In this document: positions 18,423 to 27,939 of the stretch, piece by piece
Position numbering within the stretch: position 1 is the stretch's first letter
Layout: each line of letters begins with the position of its first letter
NCBI RefSeq assembly: GCF_900167375.1
Contig: NZ_FUWY01000006.1
Coordinates: forward strand, 112,161 to 176,160
Length of the DNA stretch: 64,000 nucleotides
Reading direction: 5' to 3'
From: Anaerorhabdus furcosa
GTDB lineage: Bacteria; Bacillota_I; Bacilli_A; Erysipelotrichales; Erysipelotrichaceae
Made by a program: the position numbers and the translations under genes
The notes under the pieces: generated by a model
Database searches by the model: none
Seen by the model: the letters and a program-made list of their open reading frames with translations, nothing else
What the model was told of the DNA's origin: nothing

Positions 18423-20737
18423 TAAACTAAAGCTTCTTTCAATACTTGTTCCATGTTTTCGACAGGTATGAATTGTACACTTTCTTTTACAGTATCTGGA
18501 ATATCATCTAAATCCTTTAAATTACTCTTAGGAATAACAATGTGTTTAATACCTACACGGTGTGCAGCTAAACTCTTTTCACGTAGACCACCAATTGCAA
18601 GTACATGACCACGAAGTGTAACTTCACCTGTCATTGCTAAATCAGATCGAACTGCAACACCTGTAATTGCTGAAACTAAAGCTGTAGTTAACGTAACACC
18701 AGCACTAGGTCCATCTTTTGGTACTGCACCTTCTGGTACATGAATATGAATATCATGTTTATCAAAGAATTCAGGATTAATTTTAAATTTCTTTGCATTT
18801 GATTTTATGTAATCAAGTGCAATGGATGTTGACTCTTTCATAACATCACCCAATTGTCCTGTAACAATAAATCTTCCTTTACCATCAAAATAAGTTACTT
18901 CTACTGGTAATACATCACCACCAAATGAAGTATAAGCAAGACCTGTTACAACACCAATTTGGTTTTTCTTTTCTTTTTGTCCATATTCAAAGATTTCTTT
19001 GCCAAGCCATTCAACAATTAGTTTTTTATTTACTTTAATTGTCTTCTTCTTTTCTTTTAATATAAGAAGAACTGACTTTCTGCATAATGATGCGATGACA
19101 CGTTCTAACTGACGAACCCCCGCTTCGCGTGTATAGTGGCGAATTAAGTAATACAATTCAGCCTCTTCAAGTTTAAATTGTTTTTCTTTTAGTCCATTCA
19201 TCAATAATTGCTTTGGAATCAAATGATTTTCAGCAATCTTTACTTTTTCTACTTCAGTATAACTTGATAGTTGGATAATTTCCAAACGATCACGAAGTGC
19301 AGCTGGAATATCTTCTAAATAGTTTGCAGTTGCAATAAACATTACATTGGACAAATCATAAGGTTCTTCAAGATAGTGATCAGAGAAAAATGCATTTTGT
19401 TCAGGGTCCAATACCTCTAACATTGCACTACTTGGATCACCTTTATAATCTGAACCCAATTTATCAATTTCATCAATTAAGAATACTGGATTTAATACAC
19501 CTGCTTTTTTCATTCCTTGAATGATTCTTCCAGGCATACTTCCTAAATAAGTACGACGATGTCCTCTAATTTCTGATTCATCTTTTACACCACCAACCGA
19601 CATTTTAACAAACTTGCGATCAAGTGATCTAGCAATGGATTTTGCAAGTGATGTTTTACCAACACCTGGAGGACCAACAAGACATAATATAGGAGCATTC
19701 AAGCTCTTTGTCATTTGCTTAACTGCTAAATATTCCATGATACGATCTTTTACTTTTAATAATCCAAAATGGTCTTGATTTAAACGATCTTGAACTAAAA
19801 CTAAGTCTTCGTTATCATTTGTTACACCATACCAAGGTGTCTTTAATAACCAATCTAAGTATGTTCTAACTACTGAAGCTTCACCTGAAGATGCAGGAAG
19901 CATTTCATATCGACTTAATTCTTCTAATGCTTTTGCTTTAACATGATCTGGATAAGGGTTCTTTTCTATCATTTCACGTAGCTCAGCAGTATCATCTACT
20001 ACATTAGAAACATCACCTAATTCTTCTTTAATAGCACGCATTTTTTCACGCAAATAATATTCACGTTGACCCTCTTCAATACGTTCTCTTACTTTTTCAT
20101 TGATGCTTGTTTCAACACGAGACATTTCCTTTTCTTTTTCAAGTTCACTGATAATTAACATCAAGCGTTCATTAACATTCAATGTTTCTAAAAGTTGTTG
20201 CTTCTTATCCAGTGATAAAGGAAAGTATTGTGCAAATTGATCTGCAAGAACAACTGCAGATACGCCTTTTGTAAGTTGTGCAATTACCTCTGGTGGAAAA
20301 TTTGTTGTTGAATTAGCAACATTTTCAAACTCAACTGCTACTCTTTTTACTAGGGCCAATTCTTCAATTTCATCCCCAGCAATATTTGTAACAGGTTGAA
20401 TTAAAGCCATTGATAATTTTTCGCCATCAATGTATTCAACCAATTCAGCTCTTTCTAAACCAGTAAATGTCACACGCATAAAACCATCTTTTTTACGAAC
20501 TGTTTTTATATGGCACAGTGTACCAAATTTGTAAATATTGTCGACTGTTGGATTATCAATCATGATGTCATTTTGGCAAACTACCCACACATGACCTTCA
20601 TAATGATTTTGTGATTCTTCAACAGCATTGACACTTTTTTCTCTTCCAACCTCAATGACTACATCTTGGTTTGGAAATACCACAATACCTCTAGTACAAA
20701 CTACAGGAATTGTTACTTGTAAGCTTTTATTTTTCAT
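18422..20737 (-). CDS. lon: ATP-dependent protease Lon
   Basis: 771 residues, the usual length for bacterial LonA. It has an N-terminal substrate-binding domain with coiled coil, an AAA+ domain with Walker A GPPGVGKTS and Walker B VFLIDEIDK, and the C-terminal Ser-Lys protease with GPSAGVT (Ser) and GGLREKSLAA (Lys). It degrades misfolded and regulatory proteins in the cytoplasm. It is followed without a gap by engB. I saw no CIRCE or CtsR-like box in the short upstream gap. Confidence 0.97.
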   Translation of the reverse strand: MKNKSLQVTIPVVCTRGIVVFPNQDVVIEVGREKSVNAVEESQNHYEGHVWVVCQNDIMIDNPTVDNIYKFGTLCHIKTVRKKDGFMRVTFTGLERAELVEYIDGEKLSMALIQPVTNIAGDEIEELALVKRVAVEFENVANSTTNFPPEVIAQLTKGVSAVVLADQFAQYFPLSLDKKQQLLETLNVNERLMLIISELEKEKEMSRVETSINEKVRERIEEGQREYYLREKMRAIKEELGDVSNVVDDTAELREMIEKNPYPDHVKAKALEELSRYEMLPASSGEASVVRTYLDWLLKTPWYGVTNDNEDLVLVQDRLNQDHFGLLKVKDRIMEYLAVKQMTKSLNAPILCLVGPPGVGKTSLAKSIARSLDRKFVKMSVGGVKDESEIRGHRRTYLGSMPGRIIQGMKKAGVLNPVFLIDEIDKLGSDYKGDPSSAMLEVLDPEQNAFFSDHYLEEPYDLSNVMFIATANYLEDIPAALRDRLEIIQLSSYTEVEKVKIAENHLIPKQLLMNGLKEKQFKLEEAELYYLIRHYTREAGVRQLERVIASLCRKSVLLILKEKKKTIKVNKKLIVEWLGKEIFEYGQKEKKNQIGVVTGLAYTSFGGDVLPVEVTYFDGKGRFIVTGQLGDVMKESTSIALDYIKSNAKKFKINPEFFDKHDIHIHVPEGAVPKDGPSAGVTLTTALVSAITGVAVRSDLAMTGEVTLRGHVLAIGGLREKSLAAHRVGIKHIVIPKSNLKDLDDIPDTVKESVQFIPVENMEQVLKEALV

Positions 20738-20756
20738 TCTTTATACCTCCATAGAA

Positions 20757-20785
20757 CAAAATAAGACGCGTTGCGTCTTATTTAG
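20757..20785 (-). terminator. Terminator between tig and lon
   Basis: AATAAGACGC-AAC-GCGTCTTATTTTG on the minus strand: a strong GC-based stem with a T-run. It overlaps the tig stop codon and lies just before the lon ribosome binding site, so lon may be partly reached by read-through. Confidence 0.8.
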
Positions 20786-22049
20786 TAGCTGTATCTTTAA
20801 TTAGATCGTATGCTTTACGAATGCGAATATCTTCTGACAAGCTAAGTGTTGAAATTAACTCTTTAACTTTAGCAATTTCCATCTTATATTGATCAGCAAT
20901 TGCTTGATATTCTTTTTCTACTTCGTCATCGCTTACTTCTATTTTTTCAGCTTTAGCAATAGCTTCAAGGACTAAACGCAATTTTACTTTATTTTCAGCA
21001 TCTTTCCCCATTTGCTCACGAATTTGTTCAATTGTTTGACCAGTCATTTGCATGAATTGATCAAGAGCAAAACCTTGTTGTTGTAAACGATTAGCGAAAT
21101 CATTTACAAGTTGGTTTGTTTCATCTTCGATCATTTCTTGTGGAATATCAACTGTCGCACCTTCAACCACTTTCGTGATTAAATCATTCATCGCTTTATT
21201 TTCAACTTCTGTTTTCTTATTTTCCCCTAAATCTTTTTTGATTAAATTCTTTAAATCTTCAAGAGTTTCAACATTTGGTGCATTTACATCTTTTGCAAAT
21301 TCATCATTTAATTCAGGAAGTTGTTTACTCTTAACTTCATTTACTTTTACTTTAAATACAACTGGAGCACCTTTTAATTCTTCTGCATGGTAATTTTCAG
21401 GGAATACTACATTAATATCCTTTTCATCACCAGCTACTGCACCAATTAGTTGTTCTTCAAATCCTGGTATAAAGCTTCCAGAACCAATTACTAAGTGATG
21501 ACCTTCTGCTTTACCACCTTCAAATGCGATATCATCTTTGAAACCTTCAAAGTCGATTACAGCAGTATCACCATTTTCAACTGCGCCTTCTTTAGTAATC
21601 ATATCAGCGTAGTTTTCTTGTAATTTTGCTAATTCAGCATTTACTTCATCATCAGCTACCTCAGATGCATCTTCCGCATAAGGTAATCCTTTATATTCAC
21701 CTAATGTTACTTCAGGTTTAACAACGATTATAAAACGAATGTCAGCTTTATCTTCATTCATATCATCAATAGCTAGTTCAGGTCTTGCCACTGGCCATAA
21801 GTCATATTCCTTGATACCTTCTTGTAATAATTGATTAGCAACACTTTCGATAGCTTCAATCATCACGTTATTTTGAGAAACACTCTTTTCAATCATGTTT
21901 TTAGGTGCATGACCTTTTCTAAATCCTGGTATTTCTACATTTTTAGCTAATTTATCAAAAGCTTTTACTTGAGCATCTTTCCAAGCTTGACCTTCAATAG
22001 TTACTTTTAATTCACCTTTTGATTTTTCGATTATATTCCAAGTTGACAT
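20778..22049 (-). CDS. tig: Trigger factor
   Basis: 423 residues in the order N-terminal ribosome-binding domain (signature PGFRKGHAPKNMIEK, with the FRK loop), FKBP-type PPIase domain (from about residue 150, DTAVIDFEGF) and C-terminal helical chaperone arms. It is a ribosome-associated folding factor and peptidyl-prolyl isomerase. The ATG at 22049 follows GGAGG. The tig-lon-engB order is typical of Firmicutes, although clpX is not between them here. Confidence 0.97.
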   Translation of the reverse strand: MSTWNIIEKSKGELKVTIEGQAWKDAQVKAFDKLAKNVEIPGFRKGHAPKNMIEKSVSQNNVMIEAIESVANQLLQEGIKEYDLWPVARPELAIDDMNEDKADIRFIIVVKPEVTLGEYKGLPYAEDASEVADDEVNAELAKLQENYADMITKEGAVENGDTAVIDFEGFKDDIAFEGGKAEGHHLVIGSGSFIPGFEEQLIGAVAGDEKDINVVFPENYHAEELKGAPVVFKVKVNEVKSKQLPELNDEFAKDVNAPNVETLEDLKNLIKKDLGENKKTEVENKAMNDLITKVVEGATVDIPQEMIEDETNQLVNDFANRLQQQGFALDQFMQMTGQTIEQIREQMGKDAENKVKLRLVLEAIAKAEKIEVSDDEVEKEYQAIADQYKMEIAKVKELISTLSLSEDIRIRKAYDLIKDTATK

Positions 22050-22080
22050 TTCTTATTCCTCCTAAATGTTCAGCCTAACT

Positions 22081-22108
22081 ATTATAACAAAATTATCCTC
22101 AATTTCAA
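22081..22108 (-). promoter_or_regulatory. Promoter of tig
   Basis: TTGAAA (22103-22108) and TATAAT (22081-22086), 16-nt spacing, minus strand, 31 nt before the trigger factor start. Confidence 0.75.
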
Positions 22109-22166
22109 ACAACTTGAGAAGTAATATGCATTATTTTGCCTATTTTTTTACAGGAAATACACGTTT

Positions 22167-22880
22167 TTATGAAAGTAGACGATAATTTGTTAAATCTTCT
22201 CTTTCGACAAGCGTATGTTCAAGTGATTCCCACTCATTTTCACGCCCCATTAGTCCTAAAACAAAGCGGACAACTAGTAGCGCTAATTGATAACCATCTT
22301 CTTTATCATAACTCAAGGGAAGATAAGTAAAGCATTCTTGTATTAGGTGTTGAATTGTGAATTCATAAAATGAAGGATCATGGTTCTCAAACCATTCAGA
22401 CAGATAAGATTGAGCTTCACAAAACCCACCTGATTCAATGGGTCTTAAGCAACAACTAGGGGTAAATTCGTATTCAACTTGATTCTTTATGTAGAGAAAG
22501 GATTCATCCAACTTTTGTTCAATACATGAATCGATTAATAAAGCAGCAGCTGATGGATATGGATTACTTCTTAAATAACGATCAATAATCTCTGTATATT
22601 GCCTTAAATTCATTGTATTTAACTTACTAACCGCCACAAGTTGCAACTCATCCTCATCAAACAAATACTTTTCTAAGTCTTCAATATTAAATTCAACTTG
22701 CTGATTTACACCACTTGCTTCCTTTATATCACATAGACAATCCTTTAACTCCTTCTCAAAATCAACAGGAATATAGGGCATCTTTAGTTCTGTATAAATT
22801 AATGCTTTTGCTTCATCATATTCTTTCATCTTTATGTGGTTTTGAATGGTTTCCAAGATCTCATCATAATACGTTTTCAT
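22167..22880 (-). CDS. DUF3196-like helical protein
   Basis: 237 residues, acidic and mostly helical, with tetratricopeptide-like spacing. It resembles the DUF3196 family seen in Firmicutes and Mollicutes, whose function is unknown. I chose ATG 22880 (AGAGGA 6-7 nt upstream). The frame also contains ATG 22925, but its AGAGG lies only 1-2 nt away. It follows the first giant coiled-coil gene closely on the same strand with a short perfect palindrome between, so the two may be one transcription unit and might act together. Confidence 0.65.
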   Translation of the reverse strand: MKTYYDEILETIQNHIKMKEYDEAKALIYTELKMPYIPVDFEKELKDCLCDIKEASGVNQQVEFNIEDLEKYLFDEDELQLVAVSKLNTMNLRQYTEIIDRYLRSNPYPSAAALLIDSCIEQKLDESFLYIKNQVEYEFTPSCCLRPIESGGFCEAQSYLSEWFENHDPSFYEFTIQHLIQECFTYLPLSYDKEDGYQLALLVVRFVLGLMGRENEWESLEHTLVEREDLTNYRLLS

Positions 22881-22900
22881 ACTTTTTCCTCTAAAATGGG

Positions 22901-22920
22901 CCTTCAACACTTGTTGAAGG
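22901..22920. repeat. Perfect 20-bp palindrome between coiled-coil gene and DUF3196 gene
   Basis: CCTTCAACA and its exact inverse TGTTGAAGG are separated by CT. As RNA it forms a compact hairpin about 20 nt before the chosen start at 22880. No T-run follows, so it looks more like an RNA-processing or translation-control hairpin than a terminator. Confidence 0.6.
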
Positions 22921-22928
22921 TCCATCCT

Positions 22929-25900
22929 CTAATTATCTAACATCTTCTCTTTTAAATAGTTTAATTTCTTTGCAAATAAATTCTTGTTGTCGATTTCCAT
23001 TTCTTTTTGAAGTCGACGTCTTTCACTCATTTGACCTTCAAACTCAACCAAACGATTTTGCTCATTCTCAATCTCTTGATCAATGTGAGCTAATGCTTGA
23101 CGATGTTTTTGTATCATTTGATCATAAACATCTGATTGTTCAACATGTTGATTCGCCTTTTCTTGACGTAATTCTTGTTCTTCTTTTTCAAGCTCATTTA
23201 GACGATTTTTACGCATATTTAACTTATCTTCAAATGCATCAAATACATCTTTGAAACTTATTGTATCATCATTTGAACGATATGTCGCATTTAATGACTC
23301 ATACTCACGGCGAAGACCAGTAATTTCTTTGAGTATTTGACCATTCTTTTCTTGCAATGAATAGATATCTTGCAAGTATTTACTCTTTGTTTCATCTAGA
23401 TTCTCTTGAAGTTCATCTTGAGCAATTTTTTCATTTTCTAGTAATTGATCACGTAAATGAGCCACCGTCTCAAGTTCAACGCTATCATTGCGTTCATCAA
23501 TTGCTTGACGTTTGCGAACAGTTTCTTTGTATTCTTGAATATACGCATCATTTTTCGCTATTTGTTCATTTAATAACGACTCATAACGTTTCTCTTTTTC
23601 ACGAATAAGTTGATCTAGTTCATCCATTGTTAACTCAAAATTTTCACCAGCAAATGCTTTTTCTTTTTCAACTCTTCTTAATTCTTTTTCTAGAATCTTA
23701 TTGTTACGTCTATTTTCATCTTCAATGGCAGCCATTTTCTTTGCTGCAAGTTTATCAAATATTTTTTGTTGCTTATCAATGATTTCATTAACTTTTGCTC
23801 TTTCATCTTGTAAAATAGCTTCTTTTGATTGAAGAGATGTTTTGAGTTTATCTTCTTCTTGTTGACGAATTTGAACAAAACGATTTGCTTCATTATCCAT
23901 TGCTTGTTTAATTGAATTGATTTGTTCTTGTCTATCTTTAATCAAACGTTCAATGTTCGCAATATTTTGCGTGCATTCTTCTTCATATTGGCGACGTTTT
24001 TGATCATTTTCAAATTTCCTTTGTTCAAATTTTTCTTCCAACTCATGAATTGCTTGCGAAATTTGTACTTCTTGATTTTTAAGTTCTTCATTCTCAAAAC
24101 TCAGTTGTTCAATTTGAGGATTGTAATGGTTACGAATTTCCTTCTCTTGCTCAAGCATTTTATCTGTAGCATCTTTAATTCGTTTACGAATTGTATCCAA
24201 AGAATCATCCCAATACTTCTTAAAGTTTTCTTTTTCAGCATTTCTTTCTTCTATACGAGTTTCTTCTTCTTTTTCCATTGCCAACATTATCGATTCAAAC
24301 TTAGTTTTTTCATTTTCTAGTTTTTCATCTTCTAAACGGATAAATTCAGTAATTTCTGAACGTTTTATTGATAGTTGCTCATCCAAATGAACTTTATACT
24401 CTTCAAAATTAGTCAAGAAGTTATTTAGAATCTCTTCGTTTTGGCTATTCAATTCTTTTTGTTTTGCATCTTCTTCATTTATAAATTCTTGAATTCTATT
24501 TTCGTGTTCCTGAGTAACTTGATCAATTGCCTTTTGATAATTTTCACCACGAGTAGCCATGATTTGATTGATTTCTTCTTCAACATTCTTTTGCATTTGA
24601 AGAAGCTCTTCTACTTTTAATTGATTGCTTTGCTTTGTATTTTCATAATCTGAATTCAATTCATCAATATTAGCATTGAGTCTTTCAACCATTGCTTGAT
24701 AATTTTCAATCTCTCGTTGGCGATCTTCTTCATGTATCTTATTGTTACGCTCATAATCCAATATGAAACTTTCAATTGTTTCTTTCTTTGCTTGTTGTTG
24801 CTTAATTTTTGCATCAACAGAATTCTTAAGCTGGATTTTTTCAATCTGTACTTGATTCAATTTCGAATCCAAATCAGCTTTTAAATCATTAAACTGTTTC
24901 AAATTACTTTCTCTAGCAATTTCAGCTTCGTATTCTAACTGAGCTTTACGATGTTCAAAGTCTTCTCTTAGTAAACTGATTTCATTTTTATGATTTTCTT
25001 CTGCTTTTTCAAATTCAACAGACAGAACTTTAACTTGTTCACGAATTCGATTAAGGATTTGATTATTCGTTTCTAGTTTATTTGCATAAGATGCTTCTAA
25101 TTCACCTTGTTCTTGCAAGATTCTGTTTTTCTCATCTTCAATGTTATGTTGAATATCTACTAATTCAGAATTCAATTTATTTGAAATTGTTTTTCTAGTT
25201 AAATCATATTCTGCTCTTAATAAGTCAATTCTTTCTTCTTTTTGAACTTCTAATTGAGAAATAGAATTTTCTATTTCACGCTTTTGTTCATCAAGTTCAT
25301 TAGCTAAAATATTTTTTAACTTAGATACCTTTTGATTTTCATCATCTTGAATTAATTTATATTGATTGATTAAATCTGTTAACGATTCTTCTGCATTCCT
25401 TATTTCTTGACGTTTTTGATCTATTTCTTGTTCAAAATTATTAATTGATTGTAAATGTTCTTGAAGTTGATTACTATTTAGTTCAATTAGTGAATTTTTT
25501 CTAGCATTAAAATCTTCTTGCAATAACGACATTTGCAACACAAGATTTTTTTCCTCATCTGTTAAATGTGCAATTTCATCACGGATATTCGTAATATGGT
25601 TATTTGTATTTAGTGTATATTCACCAATATTACGTACAATCTCATCAATTGAATTTTGTGTAACTTCTTTAAGTTTAGTTAATTGTTCATGATGATTACG
25701 TTTGATAGTTTCTATTTCAGTAGCATTCGATTGTTTTAATTCATTAAAACTACTTGTGGTATCTTGTAATACACCATTTTCCTGAAGCATTTTATTTTCA
25801 AATTCTGCTTCCATTGCTTCAATTTTACTCTTAGTTGCTTTTATCTCTTTATTGAGATCTTGCGTAAATTGAGCACTCTTTGACTTGAATTCATCAACTC

Positions 25901-27839
25901 TTGCTTCATGATCTTTTTGTAATTTTAGAATACTTTCATCATATTTAGCTTGCATTTCTTCTTTCTTTGCAAGCACTTGTTGTTCAAATAGTTCAATCTT
26001 TTCTTGGAATTTATCTTTGATTTCATTAACTCTTTCGTAATGAGCATTAGTTAACTCTTCACGCTTCAATTCAAATTCGCGTAATTTCTCTTCATGTTTA
26101 TTTCTTTCTGCTTCACGAATCTCATGAACTGATTGAATCTTATCATTTACATGCTCAAGTTCATTTTGTAAGTCATTAATTAATTTTTGTTTCTCTTGTA
26201 TTGCAATTGTGTGATCATTCTTTAACTCTTTAATTTGATTATCTAAATGTAGCACTTCTTCATTATTACTTCTTTGTATTAATGCAACTTGATCCTTTTT
26301 ATCTTCTAGTTGTTTAATAAATGCTTCAACATTGAGATCAAGTTCATTACGTTTCTTTGCAAATTCATTTTCTTGTGTTTTCAATTGTTCTTGCAACACA
26401 ACATTCTCTTTTTCAAATTGTGCATTCAATTCTGCTAAGTATTGATGATGTTCTATTTCAGCATTTTTGATATTAGTTTGACATTGTAAGATACGTTCTT
26501 TAATATCATTTAACTTTTGGTAATGAATGTTTTCAATCGTATTCTTCTTTTCTTCATATTCTTTTCTAGTTAATGATAATTTATCCTCTTCGCGACGTAT
26601 TTCTTCTTTTACAAAATTAATATTGCTATTTAACTTTTCTTCTTCACTTGCTAACAAGTCACGATAAAAGTTATAGATTGAATCTGCTTCAGCTTTAAGC
26701 TTTACATCCAATCCATTGGTCTTTTCTACTATCTCTTGTTGGAATTGTTCATATTCTTTACCCAGTTGTTCAATTAATTCTTGAATTTGGCGTTGTTCAG
26801 CATCCCTTAAACTTGCAAAGTTATCAACTTCCTGCTTGTACATATCACTTAATGAACGATACTGTTGCTTACTTCCAGCTAATGTATTTTGCAAATGATT
26901 GTGATTTACTTCTAATTCTTTTACTTTACTAGCATATTCTTGAATTAGATTGTTCTTTTCAATATCAATTTTATCTTGTTTTTGTTTCAATAAATCTTTC
27001 AAACTAGATTCGTGTTGTTTAAGTAGTTCTAACTCTGCTTTTTTCGCATCTAAAAATACACGATTGTTTTGTGCAAATTCATTATAGCTTGCAGCCCATT
27101 GACTGACCTTAGCTTGTAATTCTACTTTTCTATTGTCAATTTCTGCTTTACGACTGTCTTTAATATTTTGAATTGCTTGGTTATAACTTTCTAGGGTAAT
27201 TTCTTCATTCTTTAAAGCTTCGCTTAATTTATTTTCTAAATCGATGATTTCCTTATCAAAAGACTTTTTCATCTTTTCGATTTGTGATTCCATCTTTTTT
27301 AGTTCTTTCTTCTGTTTTTCACTTTCGATGGCTGCTACAGAAGATAAACTCTCTTTAAGTGCTTCTGTTTCTTGAATCAAGCGATTTCTTTCTTTGATAA
27401 ATAATTTATCTTGAGATTGTTTGATTCCTTTAATCTCTTCTTCTATTTCTTTTTCTTTCTTTGCAATTTGACTCTTGAGTGCATTACTTTTTTTGCTTGC
27501 ATCCGCTAATAGAGCTGCCTTCTTCTTATTTACATCTTTTGCTGCTTTTTCCGATTTATTAGAAAGCTCTTTCATTGAATTTTGAAGTTTCTCAGATTTA
27601 TCTTCAATTTCATCCATGAGTTGTGTTGCTTCTTTCTTTGCAACTTCAACTTGTTTCTTTTTTGCGCTGTATTCAATGTTTTGAGTCTTCTCTTCATTGC
27701 CTAAAAGAACACCTGAGTGTTCTAATTTCTTTTCTAATTGTTCAATGCTCTTTTCTCTCTCTTCGATTTCAATTTGGATATCACTCGGTTTGGTTTCTTC
27801 TTGTTTTTTAAATGCATCCAAAAAATTAAATTTCGCCAT
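22929..27839 (-). CDS. Giant coiled-coil protein A (1,636 aa, no known domain)
   Basis: 1,636 residues, almost entirely Glu/Lys/Gln/Asn/Leu-rich heptad sequence. There is no signal peptide, no transmembrane helix, and no Walker A/B or hinge, so it is not an SMC, Rad50 or MukB protein. A short non-coiled N-terminus (MAKFNFLDAFKK) and a C-terminal region ending NKNLFAKKLNYLKEKML are the parts most like its paralogue at 32864-37771. A shared FYRDLL[AD]SEE motif lies at about residue 400. I chose ATG 27839 (GGGAGA upstream); the frame opens at 27860. It probably forms a long filament or scaffold in the cytoplasm. Function unknown. Confidence 0.85.
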   Translation of the reverse strand: MAKFNFLDAFKKQEETKPSDIQIEIEEREKSIEQLEKKLEHSGVLLGNEEKTQNIEYSAKKKQVEVAKKEATQLMDEIEDKSEKLQNSMKELSNKSEKAAKDVNKKKAALLADASKKSNALKSQIAKKEKEIEEEIKGIKQSQDKLFIKERNRLIQETEALKESLSSVAAIESEKQKKELKKMESQIEKMKKSFDKEIIDLENKLSEALKNEEITLESYNQAIQNIKDSRKAEIDNRKVELQAKVSQWAASYNEFAQNNRVFLDAKKAELELLKQHESSLKDLLKQKQDKIDIEKNNLIQEYASKVKELEVNHNHLQNTLAGSKQQYRSLSDMYKQEVDNFASLRDAEQRQIQELIEQLGKEYEQFQQEIVEKTNGLDVKLKAEADSIYNFYRDLLASEEEKLNSNINFVKEEIRREEDKLSLTRKEYEEKKNTIENIHYQKLNDIKERILQCQTNIKNAEIEHHQYLAELNAQFEKENVVLQEQLKTQENEFAKKRNELDLNVEAFIKQLEDKKDQVALIQRSNNEEVLHLDNQIKELKNDHTIAIQEKQKLINDLQNELEHVNDKIQSVHEIREAERNKHEEKLREFELKREELTNAHYERVNEIKDKFQEKIELFEQQVLAKKEEMQAKYDESILKLQKDHEARVDEFKSKSAQFTQDLNKEIKATKSKIEAMEAEFENKMLQENGVLQDTTSSFNELKQSNATEIETIKRNHHEQLTKLKEVTQNSIDEIVRNIGEYTLNTNNHITNIRDEIAHLTDEEKNLVLQMSLLQEDFNARKNSLIELNSNQLQEHLQSINNFEQEIDQKRQEIRNAEESLTDLINQYKLIQDDENQKVSKLKNILANELDEQKREIENSISQLEVQKEERIDLLRAEYDLTRKTISNKLNSELVDIQHNIEDEKNRILQEQGELEASYANKLETNNQILNRIREQVKVLSVEFEKAEENHKNEISLLREDFEHRKAQLEYEAEIARESNLKQFNDLKADLDSKLNQVQIEKIQLKNSVDAKIKQQQAKKETIESFILDYERNNKIHEEDRQREIENYQAMVERLNANIDELNSDYENTKQSNQLKVEELLQMQKNVEEEINQIMATRGENYQKAIDQVTQEHENRIQEFINEEDAKQKELNSQNEEILNNFLTNFEEYKVHLDEQLSIKRSEITEFIRLEDEKLENEKTKFESIMLAMEKEEETRIEERNAEKENFKKYWDDSLDTIRKRIKDATDKMLEQEKEIRNHYNPQIEQLSFENEELKNQEVQISQAIHELEEKFEQRKFENDQKRRQYEEECTQNIANIERLIKDRQEQINSIKQAMDNEANRFVQIRQQEEDKLKTSLQSKEAILQDERAKVNEIIDKQQKIFDKLAAKKMAAIEDENRRNNKILEKELRRVEKEKAFAGENFELTMDELDQLIREKEKRYESLLNEQIAKNDAYIQEYKETVRKRQAIDERNDSVELETVAHLRDQLLENEKIAQDELQENLDETKSKYLQDIYSLQEKNGQILKEITGLRREYESLNATYRSNDDTISFKDVFDAFEDKLNMRKNRLNELEKEEQELRQEKANQHVEQSDVYDQMIQKHRQALAHIDQEIENEQNRLVEFEGQMSERRRLQKEMEIDNKNLFAKKLNYLKEKMLDN

Positions 27840-27887
27840 GTTAACTCTCCCTATTACCACAGTAAATTACGTGTTCCTATACCTTAA

Positions 27888-27916
27888 ATATTAACTCAAA
27901 ACTTCTTATTTAACAA
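27888..27916 (-). promoter_or_regulatory. Promoter of giant coiled-coil gene A
   Basis: TTGTTA (27911-27916) and TAATAT (27888-27893), spacing 17 nt on the minus strand. This gives a leader of about 40 nt before the ATG at 27839. Confidence 0.6.
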
Positions 27917-27939
27917 TGTTTTATAACAATGATACCCCG

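Noticed and set aside
22970..24320. Several plus-strand frames of 80-130 codons opposite giant protein A
   Set aside because: Antisense shadows of Glu/Lys/Gln-rich coding; Phe/Leu/Ser-rich products with no ribosome binding sites.
22929..27839. Reading giant protein A as an SMC/Rad50-type ATPase
   Set aside because: No Walker A, signature or Walker B motif at either end and no hinge in the middle.
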